From: an uncultured Mycoplasmatota bacterium
Lineage (GTDB): Bacteria > Bacillota_I > Bacilli_A > RF39 > UBA660
Direction of reading: 5' to 3'
Assembly (NCBI GenBank): GCA_948466395.1
Contig: CAOKAG010000007.1
Location: 1-40,928 of the forward strand
Length of the DNA stretch: 40,928 bases
Shown: positions 30,359 through 39,916 of the stretch, piece by piece
How positions within the stretch are numbered: the first letter of the stretch is position 1
Layout of the letters: the number at the start of each line of letters is the position of its first letter
Translations under genes and position numbers: made by a program
Notes under the pieces: model-generated
What the model was told of the DNA's origin: nothing
The model's database searches: none
Seen by the model: only the letters and a program-made list of their open reading frames with translations

Positions 30359-31549
30359 CTATTCTCCCTCCTCTACGGTTGTTAATGTAGCTAATATTGT
30401 ATTTATATTCCCTATTTTGTTATTTACATATTCTTCCGTAGCATAACCTTCTAAACTTGTCGAACCTATTGAACTAATAGTTAAAATGCCTTCTTCTTGA
30501 CACAAATTTATATTATCTCCTGCTACTATTTCTAATATATTGACACCATTAATTAGGGCGTCTTTTCCTTTTATTCCTTGTTCCTCTTTATCTTTTAAAA
30601 TTTGTTCAATTTGATATAATGCTGTATTTAATTTTGAAATTTGTTGCAACGCTGTTTCATTATTCCCCATTACTAGAGATTGTAAAACAACGAAATCAAC
30701 ACTTTGATTAATATCTAAACCATTTTTCAAAAAAATATTTAAATTCTCTTCTATAGTATAATCAATATTTTCTGTTGCTAATAAATTATTGATTTTAACA
30801 AGCAAAACATCCTTATTTTGATTGTATGTTTTAATATTAATTGGAATATTTTTCTCGCCTTTTTCAGTTGTCTTATAATGACTTTCATATTTAATTAAGT
30901 TCATATTTACCGTTAAATCTTCTGTTAATTCTTTTGTAAATGCTTCAAATGCTTCTGTTGCGGTTTCAAAATATTTTTTATAGGCAGCTTGCCATTGACG
31001 AAATAATTCGCTCGTATCAACTTGTTTTATTAACCCAGTTACCCAAGGGCATTCTTCACTCCCTCGCATATCAGTAATAACATCTTGTGTAATTGTACGA
31101 GCGGTTTTAGATACATATATATTCGCTAAACGCATTTCAACTATATTTTCTTTAGTATTTATATTAGGTGGTTTTGGTGAACTAGATGGTGTTCCCTCTC
31201 GATAAATAATGTTCCCCACACGTCCATTCGTAAGATTATCAACTTGCATTATTACGCTATCTATCCTTGGGACAATATCATTATTAATTGGCACAGTAAT
31301 AACAATATCACTCGGATTTTCATACCATTTATAATCAATTAATCCTTCACCCTTTTTAACAATAATATTCATACCTTTATCTGCACTTAATACTTGCAAA
31401 TCGGTAGAAGGAGTTCCTACAGGAGTTGCATATACACCATTAGTTACTAATCTTCTATAAGGTCTATTCATTTCAGATGCTCTATATAATCTATCAAAAT
31501 CTACTGCATCAAAAAAACCACACTCAACTTGAAATTTTTGTTCATTCAT
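30359..31549 (-). CDS. Phage tail/baseplate protein, 396 residues
   Basis: The N-terminal domain (FFDAVDFDRLYRASEMNRPYRRLV, GVYATPVGTPSTDLQV) matches a class of Firmicutes siphophage baseplate/fibre proteins. Later come a helical segment (about 185-225) and a C-terminal coiled coil ending in EYVNNKIGNINTILATL. It follows the Gp37-like protein by 16 bp. Probably a fibre or upper baseplate component that carries the BspA-repeat protein encoded next. Confidence 0.7.
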   Translation of the reverse strand: MNEQKFQVECGFFDAVDFDRLYRASEMNRPYRRLVTNGVYATPVGTPSTDLQVLSADKGMNIIVKKGEGLIDYKWYENPSDIVITVPINNDIVPRIDSVIMQVDNLTNGRVGNIIYREGTPSSSPKPPNINTKENIVEMRLANIYVSKTARTITQDVITDMRGSEECPWVTGLIKQVDTSELFRQWQAAYKKYFETATEAFEAFTKELTEDLTVNMNLIKYESHYKTTEKGEKNIPINIKTYNQNKDVLLVKINNLLATENIDYTIEENLNIFLKNGLDINQSVDFVVLQSLVMGNNETALQQISKLNTALYQIEQILKDKEEQGIKGKDALINGVNILEIVAGDNINLCQEEGILTISSIGSTSLEGYATEEYVNNKIGNINTILATLTTVEEGE

Positions 31550-31565
31550 TTTTCATTCACCTCTT

Positions 31566-32729
31566 TTAAATTTCTTCTAAATATTCAAATTTAGGTTCTA
31601 TCCCATAACCTTCATCATCATACTTTTCCATAATTTCGGTTATTCTTGCTTCCGAAGAAATGCCGTATTCATTTTCTACTAAGACAACGTCCCCAAGAAA
31701 ATAATCTTTTTTATAAATAAAAGATTGTTTTGGTTCAACTGTCCCACGAAACGTCTTTTTTATTTTATAACTAGAAAGTGATTCTAAGCCCTTACTTTCT
31801 AAAGCGTTATTATAGACCGAATCCATTAATTCCACTGTGACTATTTCGCCGTCTTCATTTTTGCTTATTTTAGCAATATCAATACCTTTAAAACGATAAA
31901 GTATACCACTTTCCTCTTCGACTTCTTGCCCACCTGGATAAGTTTTAAGAAGTTCATCATATTCAACTGTCTTAGAAATTTCTCTAGCATCCACATACAA
32001 TTCATAACGATCTAATCCAGAGCTTGCTCCTATAACATTTGTAATTCGTTCTATACCTTCTCCTTGACCAGCTGTTAAAGCAACATTTTTAATATTTGTT
32101 TTGTCCTCACAATATTCAGAAGTGGAAAGATTATCAAAATTATCAGAAAAAAAGACAAAAGTACTTTTATCTTCTCCACGATACAAGGAAAAAACGAAAT
32201 TTTTATTATCATCTATATAAACTTTATATCCCCATTTGTAACTTTTAACTAAAGATTGAATCTTATCATTCAAATTATCATACGTAACTTGTTGTTCTAT
32301 TTTTTCATCAAATCCCTGTTTTTTGTCGAGAATAAAATTAGGTATTTTCCTTTCTTTAATAGCAGGATTAATTATATTTTCCTCAATCAATTTTCTTATA
32401 TAATCCTCTACAAAACCTTCAAAATTCGTTTGTTGCCAAATTATGCGTTGTGCAATTATCTTCTTAATATCGTAACCCGTTACTATTAAATAATTGCCAT
32501 TTTCAGAATCTGTGATTAACTCAGTTTTTTCTATGCGACAAACCATATCATCATCATCGCGAGAAATATATTTACTATTTTTAAGTTTTTCAAAATTTTC
32601 AATTGTCGCATTTACCATTAATTCACAATCTCCAATTTCATCATATCTAGGGACCCATAAAAAAGATTTATAACTATCAATTATATGAGTTTTATTTCTA
32701 TTTTCATCTAATAAAAATATATCTATCAT
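31566..32729 (-). CDS. Siphovirus ReqiPepy6 Gp37-like tail protein
   Basis: A 387-residue tail-tip protein of the Gp37-like family: beginning MIDIFLLDENRN, with SFLWVPRYDEIGDCEL and a GYDIKKIIAQRIIW segment. This family takes the place of the tail-associated lysin/Tal protein at the tail tip. It overlaps the Dit gene by one base (start in stop), consistent with co-translation. Confidence 0.8.
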   Translation of the reverse strand: MIDIFLLDENRNKTHIIDSYKSFLWVPRYDEIGDCELMVNATIENFEKLKNSKYISRDDDDMVCRIEKTELITDSENGNYLIVTGYDIKKIIAQRIIWQQTNFEGFVEDYIRKLIEENIINPAIKERKIPNFILDKKQGFDEKIEQQVTYDNLNDKIQSLVKSYKWGYKVYIDDNKNFVFSLYRGEDKSTFVFFSDNFDNLSTSEYCEDKTNIKNVALTAGQGEGIERITNVIGASSGLDRYELYVDAREISKTVEYDELLKTYPGGQEVEEESGILYRFKGIDIAKISKNEDGEIVTVELMDSVYNNALESKGLESLSSYKIKKTFRGTVEPKQSFIYKKDYFLGDVVLVENEYGISSEARITEIMEKYDDEGYGIEPKFEYLEEI

Positions 32730-33589
32730 TAAACACCTCTATAAATATTGAAATGTTTAAATAAAATGGATACAAACCGATCACTTTCGCCGTCATCTGC
32801 TAAATAACTGAAAAAATTATCTCCAATATATAAACGAAAAAAACTAGAACCTTTTGCAATATAAGGAATTAGATTAAATTCTTTTCCTTCTCTTAAAAGT
32901 ATAATTTCTTTACTTCCTTTATTTGTATTAATTGTTAATTTATCATTTTCGAGAAAGGGATAAACAATTTTTAATTGTTCTCCAGTTTTTATACTTCGAA
33001 TTTCTATATCATTGACGTGATTGCTAAAAGTTGCTTCAATAATAACCCCAGTTTCACTTTCGCTAGCGTTTAATATATTCGTAACTCGATCCATTTCGAT
33101 AGTTGAGATTGGTATAGGTTCATCAACATTGATTGAAAACGGAAAATAAAAGCAACTTTTAATTTTTGATATATCATCAATAATCATCTTTAAATCTTTA
33201 AAATAAGGATCTAAACAAATTATAGATATTTGAGCTACTTCACTTTGAGAAAATAAATCACACTCAAAACTTTCAACATATCCTTCTATAAAAACATTTC
33301 TGACGCCATTTTTATAAAAAATTTTACAAGTTTCTTTCGTCCGAAAACAATTATAAAGAAAAGTTCTGTTGCCCTCAATATTACCATTTATTTTAATTGT
33401 GATAACTAAATTTCTAGGATTCAATTTTGATGAGTTAAAAGTTGCTCCATCCATTCCTGCATTTGATGAAGAATTAATTTGAGAACTTGGAGGATTCAAT
33501 CCAATTATATCTAAAATTTGAAAATCACTTTCATTTTGAGTTAAACAAACCATATTTTTTTCGTATGTTTCTATTCTAAATGTAAACAT
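32729..33589 (-). CDS. Distal tail protein (Dit-like)
   Basis: A 286-residue protein with the N-terminal domain of siphovirus distal tail proteins (about 1-135, with SSNAGMDGATFNSS and a FKDL end near residue 135) and a C-terminal beta domain. It lies directly after the tape measure gene, the usual place of Dit, which forms the hub between tail tube and tip. Confidence 0.78.
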   Translation of the reverse strand: MFTFRIETYEKNMVCLTQNESDFQILDIIGLNPPSSQINSSSNAGMDGATFNSSKLNPRNLVITIKINGNIEGNRTFLYNCFRTKETCKIFYKNGVRNVFIEGYVESFECDLFSQSEVAQISIICLDPYFKDLKMIIDDISKIKSCFYFPFSINVDEPIPISTIEMDRVTNILNASESETGVIIEATFSNHVNDIEIRSIKTGEQLKIVYPFLENDKLTINTNKGSKEIILLREGKEFNLIPYIAKGSSFFRLYIGDNFFSYLADDGESDRFVSILFKHFNIYRGV

Positions 33590-33590
33590 T

Positions 33591-36500
33591 TTACTTCACC
33601 GCCTTTAATTCTAATAAATTTCTAGTTTGTCTATAAACCTCCACACGACTAAGTGGTTTAGGACTATTTATATTTTGCGTAAAATTGTTGATTACACTAT
33701 TATTCGTCGTTTGGTTTTGAACATTAGTTGACGAAGCTTGATTTCCAGAAACCAAACTAGAAACAGAGTCTTTTACTTTTGAAGTTGCCTTTTTTATATT
33801 ATCGGTTAAAGAAGTAAATTCAGTATCGTTTTTCAATTCTTCATTAAAATTACTTAAAACACTCTTACCAAAATCTGTCACTTGTTTTAATATAGATTTT
33901 ATTTTTCGTTTAAAACCTATATTAAATCCTTCAAGGAAGAATACTCCCATTTTATTAGTTGCTTTTGATGGAGAATGTTCATCTAAAGAGTTTTGAAAGG
34001 CTTTTAAGACAGCACCGCCAAAAGCTCCAACGGCCGAAAGTACCTTTTTTTGTTTTTCTTTATTATTAATTCCTTCGGCAGTTCCTTCGATTAAATTACC
34101 ACCACCATCAATACCAATCTGCTTAGTACCATCCATAACCTTTTTTATTGCTTCATTCAAAGTTTCAGTAGCTTCTCCAACATCGATATACCCTTTAGAA
34201 ATATTAGCGGCTAATTCTTCGTGAATTTGAACACCCATTTCTTCAGCCTCTTTTATTTTATCCTTAAAATCAATTGCCGACTTCAAATGATTATTTGCTT
34301 GTTCTAAAGTGATATACCCTTCTTTAATATTTGTAGCTAGATCATCAGGAATTTGCAAGCCAACACTATCTATTTTAGCCAACAAGTCATCATATTCTAT
34401 TTTATCCTTTAAAACTTTATTAGCTTGCTCTACGGTTATAGAACCCTCTAATATCCCCTCAGCCAAATTTTGTGGTATTGTTTGTCCTTCCTCAATCATC
34501 TTTTGGACTGTGTCGGATAAATCTATAACACTTTTTACTTCATCAATTGCTTGTTCAATCGAAACTTTCCCATCTATCACACCTTGGCTAATATATGTCG
34601 GAATTTGTTTACCAACTAACTCTGCCTTACTTAAAGCTTTATCAAATTTTATTAACGATTCTATATCAGATACTTTTTCAGGAATTGCATAATTACCTTC
34701 TTGCATACCCTTAGCGATAGATTCAGGAATACTCTCGCCTAATTCCTTACATTTTTGATTAAATATCACAAATTTTTTTTCTATTTCAGCTTGGTTAAAA
34801 GCATTTTCTGCATATTTCTCAGTCTTAGCATACTCTTTATTAAGACTTTCCAGATTATCTTTTTGTGCTTTTAGAGAAGAGTTGCTCTCATCTAATGCTT
34901 CCTTCAATTTTCTTTCTGCTTCTAAAGCATTGACCCAATCTTGTTTTATTGAGAGATAATTCGCATCACTTGTCGAAGTTGAATAATGTAATTTTTCTAA
35001 TTCTTTTCTCTCTTTTATGGCCTTATTATATTCTTCTTGTACTTTTTTATTTTGCTCCGTAGCCTTTTGAATCTCCAATTCTTGTGCAACTATATCTTGA
35101 GCAATAGAAGTTAATTGGGATTGAGCAGCTTTGGCTTTTAGAAGTTCTTTTTGTGCTTCAATTTGATTTTTGATAGCTTCTGTAGTTTGATTTAAAATGT
35201 CTTTTTCCTTATCATATTCTAAATTTAAATTTGGCATTAATTGGTTTAATTGTTCTACTAAGCCCGCCATCATTTCTTTTTGAGCATTAGTTTTATTTTC
35301 TACGCTTTCCAAATTAACTAATTTCTGATAAAGAATATCAATTGTTCCATTTTCAACTTCTATGCTTTCCAAACTAGCTTCTCTAGCCTTTGCATTTTCT
35401 TTAATAGATTCTGTTAAGGCTTCCTGTTCTTCTTTTAATTTTTTTACTTCCTGATATTCTTCTATATTATTCTCTTGGCATTTTTTACTCCATTCAGTCA
35501 ATTTTTTATATCCAACTACTAATAGTTCGATAGCAATTGTTGCGGCGCCTATTGGATTCGCTTTTAACGCTGCACTAAATCCTTTTGTTGCAATTGTCCC
35601 AGCATTAGTAGCAATAGTATTTGCTTTTTGTGCAAGTGTCATATTTTTAGTGACATTCGTAGTTAGTTTTATTTCTCCACTTGCCATTTTGAAATTTTTC
35701 CCGAGGTCGATTATCTTATTGCCAAAATCGTTTATTTTTTTTACAGCAAAGGCATTTATCATTAATTTTGTAGTTTTAATTACTATATCACTATTATTTA
35801 ATAGCCATTTAAAACCTTGTAAAATGGTATCAAAACTTTTTCCTACTTTTTCACCAAATTTACTCCAATCAACACTATTTGCCCAATCCTTAAAGTTTTT
35901 CGCTCCTTCTCGTAATGAAGGTTTTAATTTTTCATAAATAGAAATTTGAATACTTTCAATAGTACTTTCAACATTAACTAAATCTCCATTTAAATCATCT
36001 TGCATTATTTTTGACATTTCTTCTGCAGCACCATTACTGTTTTCTATTGCTTTTGTTAGTTTTTCGTAATCAGATGGAGCGGCATTTACAATTGCAAGTA
36101 ATCCACTCATTGCTTCTGTCCCTGCTACTGTTTTAGCGAGATTAATTTGTTCTTGTTCATTTAATTTGGAAAAAGCTTTCTGCATATTCTCAATAATGTC
36201 TCTTAAAGGTCGCATCGAGCCATCTGCGTTAGTAATTTCTACACCCACTTTTTTTAAAGCAGATTGACAGCTTGATGTATCAGTTGATAAACGTTGCAAT
36301 ATAGAACGAAGCGATGTACCTGCTTGACTCGCCTTAATTCCTGAATTAGCCATTAAACTTATAGCGATTGCGGTATCTTCCATACTATACCCTAAAGCCC
36401 CTGTTACTGGAGCAACATATTTAAATGTTTCTCCCATCATCTCAACATTCGTATTGGCATTTGATGCGGAAGATGCCATAATATCCGCAAGTTTGCTTGC

Positions 36501-37481
36501 ATCTTTTGTACTATATCCCATTGCAGTTAAGGCATCTGTAACAATATCAGAAGTAGTCGCAAGATCTGCACCACTTGCGGCTGCTAAATTTAAAACCCCA
36601 TCTATTCCATTAAGCATTTCTTCAGTTTTCCATCCAGCCATCGCCATATAATTAAATGCATCTGCGACCTCACTTGCACTAAACTTTGTACTAGCTCCCA
36701 ATTGTTTTGCTTTATTTTTTAAAGATTCAAATTCTTCTGAAGTCGCTTTAGTAAGAGCTTTAACTTGTGACATAGAACTATCAAACGTTTTTCCGACCTT
36801 GATGGTTTCTTGCACAAGCTCTTTTCCAGCAGATATCATTTTTCTAATTCCATCTGCTACTAAAGAAGCTAAGGCACTCTTCATTATAGTAAAGCCTTCA
36901 CTTGTTTTATCTGAGGCAACACGCATTTCATCTAATACTTCATCAACTGTCTTCCCAGATTTTGCGGCTAATTTTTCAGCATCAGTAATATTATCTAAAG
37001 AGACCTCTAATTTTTCCATTTCTCTTTCAGTTTTTTTAATAGTCGCTTCTTGATTATTCAAAGTAACAGTTAAATCTGTTACTTGCTTTTTCATTTGCAT
37101 TTCTGCTTTTTCTGCCTCAGTTAATTCTTTTTTCAAATCTTTTACTTGTTTTGAATTTTCACCATATTCAATTTTGGCTTTTTCAAGTGCCTGTTTTAAA
37201 AGAATTATCTCGTTTGTTGCTTCTTTTTCAGCTTTTTTCGCTAAATCAAGTTGTTGTTGATAGGATTTTAATTTTAAGTTGTATTGTTCTAAGATTGATT
37301 TAAGTTCTACTAATTTGGCCGTAATTCCTTTACTTGATTTTTCCCAATCATTCATTTCAGCAGAGGTTTTGTTAAATTCCGATCTAACTTTGGTTATTTG
37401 TCGTGTTGCTTCTGCAATGCCTTTTTTTAAATCTGATACATCAACTTTAAATTTAGTTGTAATATTTTCGCCTTTTGCCAT
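33591..37481 (-). CDS. Phage tail tape measure protein (TP901 family)
   Basis: A 1296-residue protein. N-terminal coiled coil to about 170. TP901-type core from about 230 to 430 with AFNYMAMAGWKTEEML, ALTAMGYSTKDASKLAD and KASQAGTSLRSILQRLS. Central hydrophobic helices near 560-640, further coiled coil to about 900, and then four and a half tandem 42-residue repeats (918 to about 1123). Near the C-terminus is SLDEHSPSKATNKMG, a conserved tape-measure motif. Sets tail length and forms the DNA channel. Confidence 0.93.
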   Translation of the reverse strand: MAKGENITTKFKVDVSDLKKGIAEATRQITKVRSEFNKTSAEMNDWEKSSKGITAKLVELKSILEQYNLKLKSYQQQLDLAKKAEKEATNEIILLKQALEKAKIEYGENSKQVKDLKKELTEAEKAEMQMKKQVTDLTVTLNNQEATIKKTEREMEKLEVSLDNITDAEKLAAKSGKTVDEVLDEMRVASDKTSEGFTIMKSALASLVADGIRKMISAGKELVQETIKVGKTFDSSMSQVKALTKATSEEFESLKNKAKQLGASTKFSASEVADAFNYMAMAGWKTEEMLNGIDGVLNLAAASGADLATTSDIVTDALTAMGYSTKDASKLADIMASSASNANTNVEMMGETFKYVAPVTGALGYSMEDTAIAISLMANSGIKASQAGTSLRSILQRLSTDTSSCQSALKKVGVEITNADGSMRPLRDIIENMQKAFSKLNEQEQINLAKTVAGTEAMSGLLAIVNAAPSDYEKLTKAIENSNGAAEEMSKIMQDDLNGDLVNVESTIESIQISIYEKLKPSLREGAKNFKDWANSVDWSKFGEKVGKSFDTILQGFKWLLNNSDIVIKTTKLMINAFAVKKINDFGNKIIDLGKNFKMASGEIKLTTNVTKNMTLAQKANTIATNAGTIATKGFSAALKANPIGAATIAIELLVVGYKKLTEWSKKCQENNIEEYQEVKKLKEEQEALTESIKENAKAREASLESIEVENGTIDILYQKLVNLESVENKTNAQKEMMAGLVEQLNQLMPNLNLEYDKEKDILNQTTEAIKNQIEAQKELLKAKAAQSQLTSIAQDIVAQELEIQKATEQNKKVQEEYNKAIKERKELEKLHYSTSTSDANYLSIKQDWVNALEAERKLKEALDESNSSLKAQKDNLESLNKEYAKTEKYAENAFNQAEIEKKFVIFNQKCKELGESIPESIAKGMQEGNYAIPEKVSDIESLIKFDKALSKAELVGKQIPTYISQGVIDGKVSIEQAIDEVKSVIDLSDTVQKMIEEGQTIPQNLAEGILEGSITVEQANKVLKDKIEYDDLLAKIDSVGLQIPDDLATNIKEGYITLEQANNHLKSAIDFKDKIKEAEEMGVQIHEELAANISKGYIDVGEATETLNEAIKKVMDGTKQIGIDGGGNLIEGTAEGINNKEKQKKVLSAVGAFGGAVLKAFQNSLDEHSPSKATNKMGVFFLEGFNIGFKRKIKSILKQVTDFGKSVLSNFNEELKNDTEFTSLTDNIKKATSKVKDSVSSLVSGNQASSTNVQNQTTNNSVINNFTQNINSPKPLSRVEVYRQTRNLLELKAVK
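34113..34730 (-). repeat. 42-residue (126-bp) tandem repeats in the tape measure gene
   Basis: Each unit reads roughly IPxxLAxxIxxGxITxEQANxxLKxxIxF followed by a helix to the next unit. Starts at 34730, 34604, 34478 and 34352 are exactly 126 bp apart; a partial fifth (IHEELAANISKGYI) starts at 34226. The DNA copies have diverged, so the duplication is old. Confidence 0.85.
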
Positions 37482-37507
37482 TTACCTCACCGCCTTCTTT
37501 AACAGAC

Positions 37508-37531
37508 AAAAAAACACTAAAAAATAGTGTT
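37508..37531 (-). terminator. Weak terminator/attenuator between GT and the tape measure gene
   Basis: On the minus strand AACACTA-TTTTT-TAGTGTT is followed by five T residues, in the 68-bp gap between the GT stop and the tape measure start. It may lower expression of the tape measure, which is needed in few copies. Confidence 0.4.
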
Positions 37532-37549
37532 CTTTGGTCTATCAAACAT

Positions 37550-38121
37550 TTAATCTTTAACTGGTACATAAATTCTAGTTTTACCATTTACTTTTTTATA
37601 ATAAGTTTCGTTTGTTGAAACTTCGTCAAAACTGTTGTGTTCATTAAGCCTTTCTATCAATAAAAATACTTCATAAGCACTTTTTTTTCTAATATCAAAA
37701 GGAGATAAACAAGGAAACCGTTCACATAAAGTAAGTTGAAGTTTAAAAAAAAGTTGATAAAGGGAGATTTTCTCATCTCCCTTTATTCGTTTTTTGAATT
37801 TCCACCCTTATATAATCTTTTTATAACAAATTTGATAGGCTCAGATAAAGCACTTATTATTTCTGATACTTTAGTACATCTAAGCTCTTCATCTGTTAAT
37901 CCTTCAAACATATCTTTAAGTAGTTGCTTTACAATATCAAATCCGTCATTTACAATAATGCCAACCATTTTAATTAATTCAAAATCGTCATCAGATTTCA
38001 ATTTATCTAAATCTATTAAATTAATCAAATCTTCGACTGTTCCAAATTGGATATCATAAGAGTTTGTAGTATATGTTTTAACAATTTCCTTTTTATTATA
38101 AATATTCAGTTTAATTTCCAT
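37550..38121 (-). CDS. Tail assembly chaperone GT (made by -1 frameshift)
   Basis: Ribosomes that slip by -1 at 37789-37795 bypass the G stop and read on in the frame RIKGDEKISLYQLFFKLQ... to a TAA at 37550, adding about 80 residues. The T part has an ordinary coding composition (KKSAYEVFLLIERLNEH) and ends RIYVPVKD. It has no start codon or ribosome site of its own. G and GT proteins of long-tailed phages coat the tape measure during tail assembly; the position between the major tail protein and the tape measure is the classic one. Confidence 0.85.
37759..37795 (-). promoter_or_regulatory. Programmed -1 ribosomal frameshift signal
   Basis: The slippery heptamer A-AAA-AAC (37795-37789) is in the correct phase: zero-frame codons TCA AAA AAC, with the stop TAA four bases later. 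A perfect stem follows (AAAGGGAGAT/ATCTCCCTTT, extendable to 12 bp, six-base loop GAGAAA) at 37784-37759, two to five bases downstream. After slippage the frame stays open for about 80 codons. Confidence 0.9.
37783..38121 (-). CDS. Tail assembly chaperone G
   Basis: A 112-residue acidic protein between the major tail protein and the tape measure, the usual location and size of gpG-like chaperones. It starts with a short beta segment (MEIKLNIYNKKEIVKTY) and is then helical. Its 3' end carries the slippery sequence and stem-loop that make the longer GT form. Confidence 0.85.
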   Translation of the reverse strand: MEIKLNIYNKKEIVKTYTTNSYDIQFGTVEDLINLIDLDKLKSDDDFELIKMVGIIVNDGFDIVKQLLKDMFEGLTDEELRCTKVSEIISALSEPIKFVIKRLYKGGNSKNE

Positions 38122-38125
38122 ACTT

Positions 38126-38752
38126 TTATCCCTCCGGAATTATTATTTTAGCTTTTAAAGTGTCTGGGGTTGTAACTTGATTGAAAAAGGTAGATAAATC
38201 AGCCTTCCCATCATCATCTACACTTAAATATTTACAATGGCCACCTTTATTGTATTTTGTTGAGGTATGAATGGATGTGTAAGTATATTCCATATTAGTA
38301 GCATCTGTACCATCAGTTTTTGTATTATGTTCTTTGCCACCACCACTAAATTTTCCTTTATAAATCCAATTATATTCACTATTTCCATTTAATTTATTTC
38401 CGATAAAACCTAATGCAAAATATCTTTTCTTTTTTTTACTTCCTATTAATGCACCAGTTTCTTCATCATATGTTGTGCCTTCGATTAAAGCTCTTGTTTT
38501 TTTGTTTGGAATTGATACTACTAGCGTGTAAGCATCATCTCCTTCACTATCTACAACAATAGCACTCATATTATCATAATAATGGGTTTCAGTACTTTCA
38601 TTTACCTCTCCAGAAACCTTTTGAACACCTGAGAGTCTTTGAACTTCTCCATATTCCTCGATAACACTTCCATCTTCTTGTATTTTTTCTTCTAAAGGTG
38701 CAATAACTAAATGTTCAACACCACTATATTCTTCAAATTTTATTCCTTCCAT
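38126..38752 (-). CDS. Major tail protein (phi13 family)
   Basis: A 208-residue tail-tube subunit of the phi13-type family: beginning GIKFEEYSGVEHLVIAPL, with an internal KTRALIEGTTYDEETGALIG and a YFALGFIGNKLNG segment. Four base pairs before the G chaperone gene. Forms the tail tube around the tape measure. Confidence 0.88.
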   Translation of the reverse strand: MEGIKFEEYSGVEHLVIAPLEEKIQEDGSVIEEYGEVQRLSGVQKVSGEVNESTETHYYDNMSAIVVDSEGDDAYTLVVSIPNKKTRALIEGTTYDEETGALIGSKKKKRYFALGFIGNKLNGNSEYNWIYKGKFSGGGKEHNTKTDGTDATNMEYTYTSIHTSTKYNKGGHCKYLSVDDDGKADLSTFFNQVTTPDTLKAKIIIPEG

Positions 38753-38763
38753 AAAAAATCCTC

Positions 38764-39105
38764 CTATATTCTATTTTTTAAGACGTTTATCCCACGCCCT
38801 GTATGACTTGGCTCATCACTTTTAACATCATAGCCCTCGCCACTAACTATGAATCCTTTTTCTTTTAATTTTTCCTTGGCTCTAATTAACATTTCATTAA
38901 CTAAAACTGGATCAATTGAATAAAACATTAAATCAAACTCCCATATAGTTCGATGTGGTTCATTATCATAAAACGAATCATCATCACTATCGTTATTTAA
39001 AAAAGTAAAAAAACTTTCTGGGTAAAGTTCAGTTTCCGCCAATGTTCCTTGTTGATATATTGGGTAACCAAATGACATCAATGTTTCAATTAATAAATCT
39101 TTCAT
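38764..39105 (-). CDS. Tail completion/terminator-type phage protein
   Basis: A 113-residue protein (LLIETLMSFGYPIYQQGTL, then PESFFTFLNNDSDDDSF and HRTIWEFDLMFYS) of the small tail terminator class found just before the major tail protein in siphophages. Overlaps the gp10-like gene by 4 bp. Family placement is from pattern and position. Confidence 0.72.
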   Translation of the reverse strand: MKDLLIETLMSFGYPIYQQGTLAETELYPESFFTFLNNDSDDDSFYDNEPHRTIWEFDLMFYSIDPVLVNEMLIRAKEKLKEKGFIVSGEGYDVKSDEPSHTGRGINVLKNRI

Positions 39106-39530
39106 TTATCTAACCGCCTTATCTCTTCATAAAAAATGTCTTCTTGTATCTTTTGAATTTCTTTCCGTGTTTCGCTTCCATACAATGCACTAAACAACTT
39201 TTTGTCTTGTTTCGTAGGTGCGTGCCTTGGTGTACCTTTAGTTCCATGCATCAAAAAAATAGAGGCTAAACCACCCTCCGAAATATCAAATCCAATATCA
39301 ATTTCTGCTTCTGTTCCAAACCATCTCACTTTTTGTTCTTCTACTATTGATTTCTCGGTAGCGCCTGTTAGTTTATGTTTCTTCATTTCTTTGTGCAATT
39401 TTTCATTGATATGCTTTTGAGAATCTTTAAGTGCTTTTTCAGTAGTTTTAATAGTATCGCCATTTAGTTTGGAAAGACGATTCAATATTTCATCAAATCC
39501 TTCAAATTCAATTTTAACTTTACTGGACAT
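39102..39530 (-). CDS. HK97 gp10-like phage protein
   Basis: A 142-residue protein matching the HK97 gp10-like neck/tail family: N-terminal GFDEILNRLSKL, helical middle with KLTGATEKSI, and a C-terminal MHGTKGTPRHAPT segment typical of the family. Overlaps the next gene by 4 bp and the previous stop by 1 bp. Confidence 0.85.
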   Translation of the reverse strand: MSSKVKIEFEGFDEILNRLSKLNGDTIKTTEKALKDSQKHINEKLHKEMKKHKLTGATEKSIVEEQKVRWFGTEAEIDIGFDISEGGLASIFLMHGTKGTPRHAPTKQDKKLFSALYGSETRKEIQKIQEDIFYEEIRRLDK

Positions 39531-39916
39531 TAAGGTTCTCCTTTTATTCTTTTGACTTTGAATTTTAAGAACTGATGTCTTTGATTTATATCTTCCGGTT
39601 CATTAATTATGTCAAAAATAGCATTATCATTTGCTCTAGCAATACGACAATCACTTTTTATGTCTGGCCTATACCACGTTTCAATATTAGCAGTATCCAT
39701 TATCGAATGAATGCCATTAATATTAGTTTCAGTACCACCATAAGTTTTAAAGCTTCCATAAAATAAATTTATAGGCCTTTTATTTTCATCTTTATAGCTT
39801 AATGCCTCTTCAATAGTTGGAAATTTTTTTTGTACAACACCCTGTTTGTTCAAAATAACAGGAACTAATAGTATGAGAGGAATTGGATTATCTATTTCTA
39901 GCCTATAACTAGTCAT
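39530..39916 (-). CDS. Phage head closure (head-tail joining) protein
   Basis: A 128-residue protein. The position between the connector and the gp10-like gene and motifs such as FYGSFKTYGGTE, TANIETWYRPDIKSDCRI and INEPEDINQRHQFLKFKV fit head-tail joining/stopper proteins. It starts in the stop codon of the small ORF before it (TAATG). Confidence 0.7.
   Translation of the reverse strand: MTSYRLEIDNPIPLILLVPVILNKQGVVQKKFPTIEEALSYKDENKRPINLFYGSFKTYGGTETNINGIHSIMDTANIETWYRPDIKSDCRIARANDNAIFDIINEPEDINQRHQFLKFKVKRIKGEP

Noticed and set aside
35650-37053. Several plus-strand open frames within the tape measure gene
   Set aside because: They are antisense to a gene with clear family motifs, lack ribosome sites, and their residue content mirrors the coding strand.
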